A DNA stretch of 64,000 nt from Methanosarcina siciliae T4/M (GTDB lineage: Archaea > Halobacteriota > Methanosarcinia > Methanosarcinales > Methanosarcinaceae), in contig NZ_CP009506.1 of NCBI RefSeq assembly GCF_000970085.1, forward strand, positions 558,001 through 622,000, read 5' to 3'. How positions within the stretch are numbered: the first letter of the stretch is position 1; each line of letters begins with the position of its first letter. Made by a program: the position numbers and the translations under genes. Under the pieces are notes generated by a model. It did not search any database, was not told where the DNA came from, and worked only from the letters and a program-made list of their open reading frames with translations. Below, in pieces: positions 44,890-53,079 of the stretch.

Positions 44890-46041
44890 TTATCTTTTCC
44901 GTTTCAGGATATAAGCCGCTCCTGTTGCCAGAACCGCAATTCCCAGGCCCGGTCCCGGGGCTCCTTTTTCTTCTTCAGTTTCGGTTTCGGGAGTTTCCTC
45001 TCCTTCAACTGCAGTTTCGTTTGCTTCTTCCGTTACTTCTTCCAGAGGAGTTTCAGTCACATTGACTGCTCCTTCCCTGTCAACCAGGCCCTGCTCGTAA
45101 GCTTCGGCATCCAGTTCGTTTTCGAGGGATGTGACCGCAGCCTGGACTTTCGGGTAAAGCGGTGACTGATCGGTTCCGCCTCCGGGTACCTCGTATGAGG
45201 CGTCGCATATCCCATTGCTGTTTTCGTCCACGCAGGTCTCGCTGTAGCCGGTGTTTTCAAGGTCTGCCCAGAAATTTCCGCCAATATAAGGGCCACGTAT
45301 AATGTTACTTTTGGTTGAAAGGGTACTCTGCCAGCTATTATCTGCGTTTACGGTGTTTTCCTCGACATTTTCGGCGTTTTTGAAGTAGTTATTATAAATG
45401 ATGTTCTTGCTGCTCTCTTTTAGGGAGATTCCGTACTCGTAGTTGTAAGCGATGAGGTTGTCCTGGATCGTATTTGAGTCCGAGCCTTCGAGCCTTATCC
45501 CGACTTCGTTCAGGGTCATGGTGTTGCCGTTTATGTTATTGGTCCCCGCATTCTGTAGCAGAATCCCGTATTCCGAGTTTTTTGCCAGGTTATTGTTGAT
45601 ATAGCAGTTATTGACCCCTGTAAGCAAAATTCCGGCTTTATCCGAGTCTTCGACCCCAAAGCCGCTGAAAGTCGCCCTGTCCGCAGTTATCTCTACGGCA
45701 CTTTCTGCAGGGTCCGCTGCCTTTACAATCGTATCCTCAGGGTTTCGCGAGTCCGACCAGATCCTGACCTCTTTGTTGATTTTGAGGTTTTCATTGTAAG
45801 TCCCCTGGCTCACAAAAATAGTATCTCCGTCGTTTGCGGCGTCCACTGCAGCCTGTATTGTGGTATAGTCCCCTCCCTCCGGGCCCACGTTCAGATTTGC
45901 TGCGAAAACGGCAGGGCATGTGTATATGACTGCCAGGATAAATGCCACTGCGATGATTTTCAATGCCTGTAAATGTCTTTCTTTTGTTCTTTCCATCTTT
46001 AGTTTCCCCTTTACTCTTCCTTTTCTTTTGGTTTTTTTCAT
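44890..46041 (-). CDS. surface protein with NosD-like parallel beta-helix and C-terminal sorting anchor
   Basis: 383 residues. Signal segment (IIAVAFILAVIYTCPAVFA), then GGDYTTIQAAVDAANDGDTIFV, the start of a pectate-lyase-like beta-helix. Repeats follow of the type NNxINNNLAKNSEYGILLQ, NTIQDNLIAYNYEYGISL and NIIYNNYFKNAENV (NosD/CASH). An acidic Thr/Glu stretch and GPGLGIAVLATGAAYILKRKR end the protein, a PGF-CTERM-like signal recognised by archaeosortase. It probably binds or modifies surface polysaccharide, which is inference. An alternative start is ATG at 45996, with GGGGA upstream. It is convergent with gltX and divergent from the RPA gene. Confidence 0.8.
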   Translation of the reverse strand: MKKTKRKGRVKGKLKMERTKERHLQALKIIAVAFILAVIYTCPAVFAANLNVGPEGGDYTTIQAAVDAANDGDTIFVSQGTYNENLKINKEVRIWSDSRNPEDTIVKAADPAESAVEITADRATFSGFGVEDSDKAGILLTGVNNCYINNNLAKNSEYGILLQNAGTNNINGNTMTLNEVGIRLEGSDSNTIQDNLIAYNYEYGISLKESSKNIIYNNYFKNAENVEENTVNADNSWQSTLSTKSNIIRGPYIGGNFWADLENTGYSETCVDENSNGICDASYEVPGGGTDQSPLYPKVQAAVTSLENELDAEAYEQGLVDREGAVNVTETPLEEVTEEANETAVEGEETPETETEEEKGAPGPGLGIAVLATGAAYILKRKR

Positions 46042-46406
46042 TCGGTTATATCCCTTTAGAAGCCGTTAAATTTCTCTTTTTCGAATTTAGCTTCTTTTTC
46101 AGGAACGGATTTTATCAGGTTTTCAAGGATGAATCTTGTTTGTTTTTTTAGAGCTAATTCTTGCAATATTTTGTCAGGATAAAAATTTTGCCCTGAAAAG
46201 ATATATTTTTTGAATCACAATTTCTGAACAATCCTTTCTTGAAAAGTAGGATCTAAAAGCTCGCAGGAGTGAAATTTGTTTGGAAAAAACCGTTGTGTAA
46301 AGGCCTGCAGTTTCATTGCCTGCATGTATAAAAATAAAGCCTGAACCATAAACCTAAAACCCTTATACCTTAATCATTTTATTATTGTCTCGAATGGAGG
46401 CTTAAA
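46042..46406. other. divergent intergenic region
   Basis: 365 bases between the minus-strand surface protein and the RPA gene. It must hold both promoters. AAGATATATTTTTTGAATC (~46198-46216) could contribute a TATA box on either strand. The RPA ribosome site GGAGG (46396-46400) is clear. No other feature seen. Confidence 0.4.
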
Positions 46407-47759
46407 ATGGATGAAAAAATTGCGCCCCAACTTGAAGAGCTAACCAGGGCGCTTGGAGATATTGACAAAACCGGCATCCGGGCAGAATTCGATAAACTTC
46501 TTGCTTATCGCGTCCCTCCGGAGCTTGCAAAGGAGAGTATCCTCCGAAAGTTTGGAGGAAAAAGAAAAGTCCTGAAGGTAAATGACCTTTCAGCTTCCTT
46601 GAAGAACATTGAAATCACCGGCAGGATCTTGGACATTGGGGTAAAGGAAATACGCCCTCGGGAAGGAGTTCAGGAAAGTCCTTCCAGGCTGTACACCGGG
46701 ATTCTTGCAGACGAAACGGGTTCGGTCATGTTTTCTTCCTGGAAGGAGCTTCCGGGTTCGGTCGGGGATGTTCTCACGATCAGGAACGCCTATACCCGCC
46801 TCTGGCAGAATCGGATAAGACTATCTATAGGGGAACAGTCTCTTGTAGCTCTGATCCCTGATTCTTCTATCCCACCGCTTTCCGAACTTTCCGAAAGCCC
46901 CGCAAAAAAATTGATTGATATAGGCGCTGCGGATTTCTCCGTGAGCACCGTGGCCTGCATACTTCAGCTTTCGCACAGGGAAGTCTTGATCAGGGGAAAG
47001 CAATCTAAGATGATTTCCGGCGTACTTGCAGACGAGACTGCCAGACTGCCTTTCACCGCCTGGGTCGAACTTCCTGGAATCGACATAGGGAGCATAATTC
47101 GGGTTGAAGGAGCCCAGATCCGCATGTTCAGGGGAATGCCTTCGATCAGCCTCGTCAGCAGTACCAGAGTCTCTTCGATCGGGCCTGATGATGCCGAAAA
47201 GCTTGCTTTCACTTTTGAATCCGCAGCAAAAGACCCTGCCCTCCTGAAAATTGAAGAAATCGCCTCAAGAGACAGCATGTTCGATGTGGCTACCGCAGGA
47301 AATGTTGTTTCGGTCAGGCCGGGGTCAGGGATAATTACCCGCTGTCCCGAATGCAGCCGTGTTGTCCAGAAAGGAAACTGCAGGGTTCATGGCAAGGTGG
47401 AGGGTGTAAGGGACATGCGGATAAAGGCCGTACTGGATGACGGGACAGGTTCAATGTTCGTCATGTTTCCGAGGGAGCTCGCCGAAACTATCTACGGAAA
47501 GACCCTTGAGGAAGCTGAACAGCTCATGTTCTCCGATATTTCCAAAGATGCGGTTTATGAAGACCTGAGAAGGTTCCTTACCGGGCGCTACCTGGCAGTG
47601 CGGGGGAATGCTTCACAGGGAGAGTACGGGATTTCTTTTGTTGCGGAAAGTGCCTGGGTGCCTGAAGATGACCTTGCTGTCAGGGCAGTCGAGCTGCTGC
47701 ACAGGCTAGGGCAGGATGAAGAAGGCTCTGGCCCCGAGGGAGGAATTAACCTTGCTTAA
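46407..47759 (+). CDS. replication protein A (single-stranded DNA binding), OB folds plus zinc finger
   Basis: 450 residues. At least two OB-fold repeats with the family pattern (NIEITGRILDIGVKEIRP...GILADETGSVMFSSWKELPGSVGDVLTIRNAYTRLWQNRIRLSIGE, then SKMISGVLADETARLPFTAWVELPGIDIGSIIRVEGA), then a zinc finger around residues 313-327 (CPECSRVVQKGNCRVHG) and a third OB-like segment (DMRIKAVLDDGTGSMFVMFP). It protects ssDNA in replication and repair. Methanosarcina has several RPAs; the finger fits the RPA2/RPA3 type, and I do not number it. Each repeat shares the phrase ILADET-G. The next gene overlaps it. Confidence 0.9.
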   Translation: MDEKIAPQLEELTRALGDIDKTGIRAEFDKLLAYRVPPELAKESILRKFGGKRKVLKVNDLSASLKNIEITGRILDIGVKEIRPREGVQESPSRLYTGILADETGSVMFSSWKELPGSVGDVLTIRNAYTRLWQNRIRLSIGEQSLVALIPDSSIPPLSELSESPAKKLIDIGAADFSVSTVACILQLSHREVLIRGKQSKMISGVLADETARLPFTAWVELPGIDIGSIIRVEGAQIRMFRGMPSISLVSSTRVSSIGPDDAEKLAFTFESAAKDPALLKIEEIASRDSMFDVATAGNVVSVRPGSGIITRCPECSRVVQKGNCRVHGKVEGVRDMRIKAVLDDGTGSMFVMFPRELAETIYGKTLEEAEQLMFSDISKDAVYEDLRRFLTGRYLAVRGNASQGEYGISFVAESAWVPEDDLAVRAVELLHRLGQDEEGSGPEGGINLA

Positions 47760-48618
47760 GAGGGAAGTTGCAAAAAGGGTTTTTGCAAAGGAATTCGAAG
47801 CTTGCAGGGAGCTTGAGAAATCCGCAAGATCTTCTTCCGAACCCACGGATTCGAAGTCTCCCAACCTGCTTATCAGCCCTCTGGGGCTTATTCTCAACCG
47901 GGTCTTTGTTGTAGGAGTACTTACCGAACTTGATAGCATAGGCGCGCAAAGTGAAATGTGGAAAGCCAGGATAGTTGACCCAACAGGCGCTTTTACAGTA
48001 TACGCAGGGCAATACCAGCCCGATGCATCCGTTTTCTTTTCAACGGTCCGGGTCCCGGCTTTCATATCCCTTACCGGAAAAGCCAGAATTTACGAGCCCG
48101 AACCGGAATCGGTTTTTATTTCGATCCGGGCAGAAGAGGCAAACGTTGTGGACGAAGAGATCCGCAACAGATGGGTTGTGGATACTGCGGAACAGACCGT
48201 TGACCGGCTTGAGGCTTTTTCGAGAGCTCTTGAAAGCGGATTCCGTGGGGAGACTCTCAGAGAATATCTGCTCGAGAGGGGGGTTTCCGAAGAGCTTGCG
48301 GAAGGGATTTCCATTGCCCTTGAAAGAGACCGCTTTCCCCGGGAGTTTGCAAAGCAGCTCAGGGCCTCTATCAGGGAAGGGCTTAAAGCTCTTGATTTCG
48401 AAGCCGAAGACACTGCAGGAGCTGCCTACCAGAAAGAGTTCGTCCTTGAACTGCTCAGGGAAATGGGCGGAAACAAGGGGGTTGATTATGCTGTTTTTGT
48501 AGAAACCGCGGTATCAAAAGGTGTCCCGGAAGAGGTAGTAGAAGAAGTTGTCCGCTCCCTTCTTGCGGGAGGGCAGTGTTACGAGCCCAGGATCGGGATC
48601 ATAAGGCTGGTAGGTTAA
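47752..48618 (+). CDS. RPA-associated protein (COG3390-type RPA subunit)
   Basis: 288 residues from TTG 47752. I prefer TTG over the in-frame ATG 47716 because GAGGGAGGA lies 8 bases upstream, and the ATG lies inside the RPA gene without spacing. It has an OB-fold core (NRVFVVGVLTELDSIGAQ...KARIVDPTGAFTVYAGQYQPDA...FISLTGKARIYEP), then a helical C-terminal region with winged-helix character (REYLLERGVSEELAEGIS...SKGVPEEVVEEVVRSLL). Such genes sit next to RPA in many archaea and the products bind it. The overlap of 8 bases with the RPA stop indicates coupled translation. It ends with a regulator-like wHTH. Confidence 0.85.
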   Translation: MLKREVAKRVFAKEFEACRELEKSARSSSEPTDSKSPNLLISPLGLILNRVFVVGVLTELDSIGAQSEMWKARIVDPTGAFTVYAGQYQPDASVFFSTVRVPAFISLTGKARIYEPEPESVFISIRAEEANVVDEEIRNRWVVDTAEQTVDRLEAFSRALESGFRGETLREYLLERGVSEELAEGISIALERDRFPREFAKQLRASIREGLKALDFEAEDTAGAAYQKEFVLELLREMGGNKGVDYAVFVETAVSKGVPEEVVEEVVRSLLAGGQCYEPRIGIIRLVG

Positions 48619-48776
48619 CCCTGGCAAAGCTCTATAAATCCCCGGGATATTACCCGGAAACATACGGATTTTGCCACCAAAAAAATGTGACAACGCTTAA
48701 GTGTGATTAAGTTATTTGATATCCTTTGTTAAAATTTAGCATCTCATGTTTATCGTATTTATCTGGAGAAATTGAC

Positions 48777-50348
48777 ATGAAAGTATTGGTCAGCGATTCA
48801 CTCTCCAATGAAGGTTTGGAGATTCTAAAAGAGCACTTTACTGTTGACGTCAACACCGGTCTCTCCGAAGATGAGCTGGTGGAAAAGATCGGGGCATACG
48901 ATGCTCTCGTAATACGCAGCGGAACCCAGGTTACTCAGAGAGTAATCGAGGCTGCTGACAACCTGAAGATTGTCGGAAGGGCGGGAGTCGGAGTCGACAA
49001 TGTCGATGTGGACGCAGCCACAAAGAAAGGAATTATCGTGGCCAACGCTCCTGAAGGAAACATGATTTCGGCAGCAGAACACACAATCGGTATGATGATG
49101 TCGATGTCCAGGAATATCCCCCAGGCCAATGCTTCTCTGAAATCCCGTGAATGGAAGCGCAGCAAATTCATGGGTGTTGAGGTCAAAGGCAAGACTCTGG
49201 GAGTTATAGGGCTTGGAAGAATCGGGTCTGAAGTTGCAAAGCGGGCTTCCGGGCTTGAGATGAACCTTATGGGATACGACCCATTCATTTCCGAGAAAAG
49301 GGCAATGGAACTCGGGGTCAAGCTGGCTACGGTTAACGAGATTGCAAAAGAGGCCGACTACATTACAGTGCACACGCCCCTTATCAAGGAGACCAGAAAT
49401 ATCCTTGATGATGAGCAGTTTGATCTAATGAAGCCGGGAGTCAGGGTTCTTAACTGTGCACGCGGCGGTATTATTAATGAAGCAGCCCTGGTAAGAGCCC
49501 TTGAAAGCGGGAAGGTAGGCGGGGCGGCTCTGGACGTATTTGTCGAAGAACCTCCTTTTGGCAGTCCTCTTCTTAATTTTGACAATGTTATCGTAACTCC
49601 TCACCTTGGGGCTTCCACCCAGGAAGCTCAGGTTAATGTTGCAATCGACATCGCCAAAGAAGTTGTTTCCGTCCTTACCGGCGGGCTTGCAAAGAACGCA
49701 ATCAATATCCCGTCCGTAAAGCCAGAAGCTATGGCAGTCCTCGCCCCGTATATCAGGCTTGCAGAGCTTATGGGTAAGATTTCAGGACAGCTCGTAGACG
49801 GCAACTACGAAAAAGTAGAAATCGGATACAACGGGGAAATCTCCGGAAAAGATACCAGACCTCTCACGGTTTCCGCTCTCAAAGGGCTGCTTGAAATGGC
49901 TCTCGGAGCCGGGGTAAACTACGTCAATGCCCCGACCCTTGCAAAGTCCAGACAGATCGCAGTTGTGGAAAGCAAGTCCGAATCCGCAGAAGAGTATTCT
50001 TCCACGGTCAGTATCAGGCTTTCCAGCGGGGAAATGGAAATGCTGGTTGCAGGGACTGTTGTTGGGGATGAACCCAAGATTGTTTCCATCGATGAGGACA
50101 GGGTGGACATCTTCCCGGCAGGCCGGATGATCTTTGCCAAGCATATTAACAAACCGAACGTTATCGGACCCTGCTGCATGGTGCTCGGGAAAAACAACAT
50201 CAATATTTCAGGTATGCAGGTCGGAAGGTCAGAAGTCGGTGGTGTGACTATGATGGTCCTTAATGTGGACACCGATGTCTCCGATGCGATCCTTGATGAA
50301 GTCAGGCAGGTCCCGGGCATTCTCAATGCCAAGCTTGTGACTCTCTGA
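48777..50348 (+). CDS. serA: D-3-phosphoglycerate dehydrogenase
   Basis: 523 residues from ATG 48777 (GGAG 10 bases upstream; the frame opens at 48726 but the first 17 residues are not conserved). First step of serine synthesis. N-terminal catalytic and NAD-binding halves (GRAGVGVDNVDVDAATKKGI, GKTLGVIGLGRIGSEVAKRA, NCARGGIINEAALV, catalytic His in TPHLGASTQEAQ), then the allosteric substrate-binding domain and a C-terminal ACT domain (GPCCMVLGKNNINISGMQVGR), typical of the long SerA form. It stands alone and is followed by a hairpin terminator. Confidence 0.96.
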   Translation: MKVLVSDSLSNEGLEILKEHFTVDVNTGLSEDELVEKIGAYDALVIRSGTQVTQRVIEAADNLKIVGRAGVGVDNVDVDAATKKGIIVANAPEGNMISAAEHTIGMMMSMSRNIPQANASLKSREWKRSKFMGVEVKGKTLGVIGLGRIGSEVAKRASGLEMNLMGYDPFISEKRAMELGVKLATVNEIAKEADYITVHTPLIKETRNILDDEQFDLMKPGVRVLNCARGGIINEAALVRALESGKVGGAALDVFVEEPPFGSPLLNFDNVIVTPHLGASTQEAQVNVAIDIAKEVVSVLTGGLAKNAINIPSVKPEAMAVLAPYIRLAELMGKISGQLVDGNYEKVEIGYNGEISGKDTRPLTVSALKGLLEMALGAGVNYVNAPTLAKSRQIAVVESKSESAEEYSSTVSIRLSSGEMEMLVAGTVVGDEPKIVSIDEDRVDIFPAGRMIFAKHINKPNVIGPCCMVLGKNNINISGMQVGRSEVGGVTMMVLNVDTDVSDAILDEVRQVPGILNAKLVTL

Positions 50349-50370
50349 TTCCTGAAAAAATATCCTGCTT

Positions 50371-50401
50371 CGGCACGGACTCAAAGTTGATTCCTGTGCC
50401 G
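50371..50401 (+). terminator. hairpin terminator after serA
   Basis: CGGCACGG 50371-50378 pairs with CC-T-GTGCCG 50393-50401 (one bulged T), then T-rich TTTGCTTTTTCC. It lies 22 bases after the stop. Confidence 0.5.
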
Positions 50402-50456
50402 GAGACATTTGCTTTTTCCAGGAATTCCTTATATGTGAAACACGCCCGAGGCGGAC

Positions 50457-50520
50457 TTATATACTATCCAGCCCTTCCAGGTGCAGTTATTTTTCGAGTA
50501 TTTTTCGAGTATTTTTCGAG
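50457..50520 (+). promoter_or_regulatory. TATA box and 11-bp tandem repeat leader of the DUF2240 gene
   Basis: TTATATA at 50457-50463 predicts a start near 50485. Immediately there begin three copies of TATTTTTCGAG (50488-50498, 50499-50509, 50510-50520). The last one supplies the GAGG ribosome site, 7 bases from ATG 50529, so repeat number would change leader length but not the ribosome site. Confidence 0.6.
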
Positions 50521-50528
50521 GTTTGTGA

Positions 50529-51053
50529 ATGGAAGAACTTAAACGTGTTGTTTCGGCTCCTTTTAAGAAAAATCTTGTAGCTTCCCTCCCGGAAAAAGAC
50601 TTTGAGTTTTCCCTTGCCTTTGACCTTAAATGGTTTTCTCCAAAGGTTGCTTCTGAGGCAAAGAGCCGTGCCATTGAAGCAGGCTTGCTCTCCCTTAAGG
50701 ACGGTGACCTTTCCCCCGGTTTTGAGGTTGAGAGTGTCCGGCTTCCCCATGCATACAAGCCGCCGGAGGGTTTTCTCGAAATCAAGGAGAAAACCGAAAA
50801 ATCAGGGAAATCTTCTGCAGGGCGTCAAAAGGAAGCCATGTCCTTTGAACAGATCCTTGACTTCGTTTCCGCGGACACGGGCCTGAACCGTCAACGGCTT
50901 GTTGCCGAAATCAATTCCATGCAGGACCGGCTTTCTTATCTCGTGGATATCCGGATAGTGACCCTTATCGTTGCAAAGAAGTTCGGATGCGACATAGACG
51001 GAGTAATCGGGAAGGTTTCGAAGGCTGTTCTTGGCTCTTCAGATTACACATAA
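50529..51053 (+). CDS. DUF2240 family protein
   Basis: 174 residues, archaeal DUF2240 type. N-terminal half: KRVVSAPFKKNLVASLPEKDFEFSLAFDLKWFSPKVASEAKSRAIEAGLLSLKDG, which looks like a winged helix. C-terminal half: FEQILDFVSADTGLNRQRLVAEINSMQDRL and VTLIVAKKFGCDID, also helical. Soluble, no cysteine metal site. Function unknown; the wHTH-like plan suggests nucleic-acid binding, which is inference. It lies between serA and the ribosomal protein operon. Confidence 0.7.
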   Translation: MEELKRVVSAPFKKNLVASLPEKDFEFSLAFDLKWFSPKVASEAKSRAIEAGLLSLKDGDLSPGFEVESVRLPHAYKPPEGFLEIKEKTEKSGKSSAGRQKEAMSFEQILDFVSADTGLNRQRLVAEINSMQDRLSYLVDIRIVTLIVAKKFGCDIDGVIGKVSKAVLGSSDYT

Positions 51054-51117
51054 TCTTTATGTACTAGAAATGTTATTCACATCATACCAATCCGACTAAT
51101 CGCTTGATTTCTAATTT

Positions 51118-51131
51118 ACTGCTTCGGCAGT
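51118..51131 (+). promoter_or_regulatory. UUCG-tetraloop hairpin in the leader of the ribosomal protein operon
   Basis: ACTGC 51118-51122, loop TTCG, GCAGT 51127-51131, a classic C(UUCG)G tetraloop hairpin ~80 bases before the L18e start. It may cap or regulate the leader; no known binding site was identified. Confidence 0.5.
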
Positions 51132-51208
51132 TCTGGCGATGTTCGAACGCGATAGGGAATTTTTTCCGCGTAAGTGAGATTTCATACAATCTTGCGGAGG
51201 AACATACA

Positions 51209-51589
51209 TTGGGTAAAAAATCACTTGTAAAACTAACGAGAAAAACGAATCCAAGAATCGTTTCCCTGATTCTTACTCTGAAAGAGAGGGCAAACGGAGA
51301 TTCCGCCCCTATCTGGAAGGATATAGCGAAACGTCTTGAGGCGCCGTCCAGAAAATATGCGGCTGTGAATATAAGCAAAATCAACAGGCACACTGCTGAA
51401 GATGATGTTCTGCTTATCCCCGGGAAGGTTCTGGGTGCAGGGCTTCTTGATCATTCTGTTACGGTTGCTGCTTTAACATTCAGCGAGTCCGCAGTTGAAA
51501 AAATCACTGAAGCCGGTGGGAAGTGCCTGAGTCTCGAAGAGATCATGGAAGCAAATCCGAAAGGGTCCGGTATTCGGATATTCCGCTGA
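51209..51589 (+). CDS. rpl18e: 50S ribosomal protein L18e
   Basis: 126 residues from TTG 51209. The frame opens further upstream, but GGAGG 51196-51200 with an 8-base spacer and the conserved GKKSLVKLTRKTNPRIVSLI start decide. Motifs WKDIAKRLEAPSRKYAAVNISKINRH and LLIPGKVLGAGLLDHSVTVAALTFSE are typical. First gene of the L18e-L13-S9-RpoN-RpoK-S2 cluster; L13 follows after 10 bases. Confidence 0.95.
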   Translation: MGKKSLVKLTRKTNPRIVSLILTLKERANGDSAPIWKDIAKRLEAPSRKYAAVNISKINRHTAEDDVLLIPGKVLGAGLLDHSVTVAALTFSESAVEKITEAGGKCLSLEEIMEANPKGSGIRIFR

Positions 51590-51599
51590 GGTGTTGAAG

Positions 51600-52022
51600 A
51601 TGACGGTTATCGATGCAAAAGGACTTATTCTGGGGCGTCTTGCAAGTTCAGTTGCAAAACAGCTGCTTTCAGGAGACGAAAAGGTTTATATCATAAATGC
51701 CGAGCAAACCATCATTTCTGGTTCAAGGGCAGCCACCCTTAGAGAGTACCGGGAAACCCGGGAAAGGGGTGCAACGGAATTCGGGCCTTACTTCCCGAAA
51801 CGTCCGGACCGCATTCTGAAGAGGACTATTCGTGGCATGCTGCCCTATAAGAGAGCAAGAGGCAGAGACGCAATGTCCAGGCTCAAAGTCTATGTAGGTG
51901 TCCCCTCTGAACTTAAGGGCGCTGAAACGGTCACCATTCCGGATGCCGATATGAGGCTTCTGAGTTCCAGCAGGTATATGGAGCTTGGTGAAGTGAGCCA
52001 GAAAATGGGTTCAAAGTTCTAA
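51600..52022 (+). CDS. rpl13: 50S ribosomal protein L13 (uL13)
   Basis: 140 residues. TVIDAKGLILGRLASSVAKQLL at the N-terminus and RTIRGMLPYKRARGRDAMSRLKVY mark uL13. ATG 51600 is used rather than TTG 51591 because GAGGTG 51586-51591 is 8 bases away. Part of the ribosomal/RNA polymerase operon. Confidence 0.96.
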   Translation: MTVIDAKGLILGRLASSVAKQLLSGDEKVYIINAEQTIISGSRAATLREYRETRERGATEFGPYFPKRPDRILKRTIRGMLPYKRARGRDAMSRLKVYVGVPSELKGAETVTIPDADMRLLSSSRYMELGEVSQKMGSKF

Positions 52023-52035
52023 TGGGTGAGTCCTC

Positions 52036-52440
52036 ATGGTCAAAGTAGTTAATTCATCTGGAAAGCACAAGACTGCAACTGCACGTGCAACAGTCATGAA
52101 AGGTACCGGTAAGGTCAGGATCAACAAAATTCCGCTCGAGCTCTACACCCCTGAGCTTGCAATGATGAAAATCTCCGAACCCCTGCTGATTGCAGGAAAC
52201 GATGTTGTTTCCGGGCTTGATATTAATGTTGATGTTCGGGGCGGCGGGATCATTGGGCAGGCCAACGCAGTAAGAACTGCAGTTGCCCGAGGTATTGTGG
52301 AATGGACAAATGACACAGCCATCAGAGACAACTTTGCAGCCTATGACCGCAGTTTACTTGTAAGCGATTCCAGGCAGAAGGAAGCCAAAAACTTCGGTGG
52401 ACCCGGAGCAAGATCTAAATATCAGAAATCTTACAGGTAA
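52036..52440 (+). CDS. rps9: 30S ribosomal protein S9 (uS9)
   Basis: 134 residues. KVVNSSGKHKTATARATVMKGTGKVRINKIPLELYTPE at the N-terminus and the C-terminal tail DSRQKEAKNFGGPGARSKYQKSYR, which reaches the P-site tRNA, are diagnostic. GTGAG lies 6 bases before ATG. It starts 13 bases after L13. Confidence 0.96.
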   Translation: MVKVVNSSGKHKTATARATVMKGTGKVRINKIPLELYTPELAMMKISEPLLIAGNDVVSGLDINVDVRGGGIIGQANAVRTAVARGIVEWTNDTAIRDNFAAYDRSLLVSDSRQKEAKNFGGPGARSKYQKSYR

Positions 52441-52448
52441 GGAAAAAT

Positions 52449-52637
52449 ATGATCCCAGTCCGATGTTTCTCATGTGGAAAAGTAATCTCTAACTATTGGG
52501 ATGAGTACAAAAGGCGCGTCACCGACGGTGAAGGACCTGCTGCAGTGCTGGATGATCTCGGGATCACTCGCTACTGCTGCCGCAGAATGTTCCTCAGCCA
52601 CGTCGAGCTTGTTGACGTGCTCTCACCGTACCAGTAA
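52449..52637 (+). CDS. rpoN: DNA-directed RNA polymerase subunit N (Rpb10 homolog)
   Basis: 62 residues. Zinc-binding motif MIPVRCFSCGKVI with the second pair CC in YCCRRMFLSHVELVD. It binds the RpoD-RpoL assembly of archaeal RNA polymerase. It starts 8 bases after S9; its stop codon directly abuts a tRNA gene. Confidence 0.96.
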   Translation: MIPVRCFSCGKVISNYWDEYKRRVTDGEGPAAVLDDLGITRYCCRRMFLSHVELVDVLSPYQ

Positions 52638-52712
52638 GGGACCGTAGGGTAGCTTGGTCCATCCTTCGGCGTTCGGGACGCCGTAACCTGAGTTCGAATC
52701 TCAGCGGTCCCA
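52638..52712 (+). tRNA. tRNA-Pro (anticodon CGG)
   Basis: 75 bases. Acceptor GGGACCG 52638-52644 pairs with CGGTCCC 52705-52711, then discriminator A. Anticodon arm CGGCG / CGCCG with loop TTCGGGA gives anticodon CGG. The T-arm CTGAG-TTCGAAT-CTCAG is perfect. CCA is not encoded. No intron. It lies in the ribosomal operon between rpoN and rpoK, so it probably matures from the polycistronic transcript. Confidence 0.95.
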
Positions 52713-52825
52713 TTTTCCCTTTTTAATGGGTACTGGTTTTCAGGTGTATGTACTGACTATTAAATCTATCATGCTTCTCGATTATTGGAATCCATCGGAG
52801 CGTTTTTAAGTTTCAGGGTGATCTG

Positions 52826-53008
52826 TTGGTCAAGGAAAAGTATACCCGGTTCGAGCGTGCACGAATTGTAGGTGCAAGAGCATTGCAGATAGCAATGGGG
52901 GCTCCTGTCCTGGTTGAAGATGACGGGCGGCTGGACCCCCTGGGTGTAGCCATTGCAGAGTTGAATGCCGGAATTATTCCTATAACGGTCAAACGTAAGA
53001 AAAGCTAA
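52826..53008 (+). CDS. rpoK: DNA-directed RNA polymerase subunit K (Rpb6 homolog)
   Basis: 60 residues from TTG 52826 (GGTGAT 5 bases upstream). TRFERARIVGARALQIAMGAPVLVEDD and DPLGVAIAELNAGIIPITVKRK are the Rpb6 core. It helps assemble the large RNA polymerase subunits. A 113-base gap follows the tRNA; ribosomal protein S2 follows after 71 bases. Confidence 0.95.
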   Translation: MVKEKYTRFERARIVGARALQIAMGAPVLVEDDGRLDPLGVAIAELNAGIIPITVKRKKS

Positions 53009-53079
53009 AAACGTAATGGGATACATTTCAGATGCTAAATGCGTTTTATTGTTGATTCTATATTTTATGAGGTGACTTT

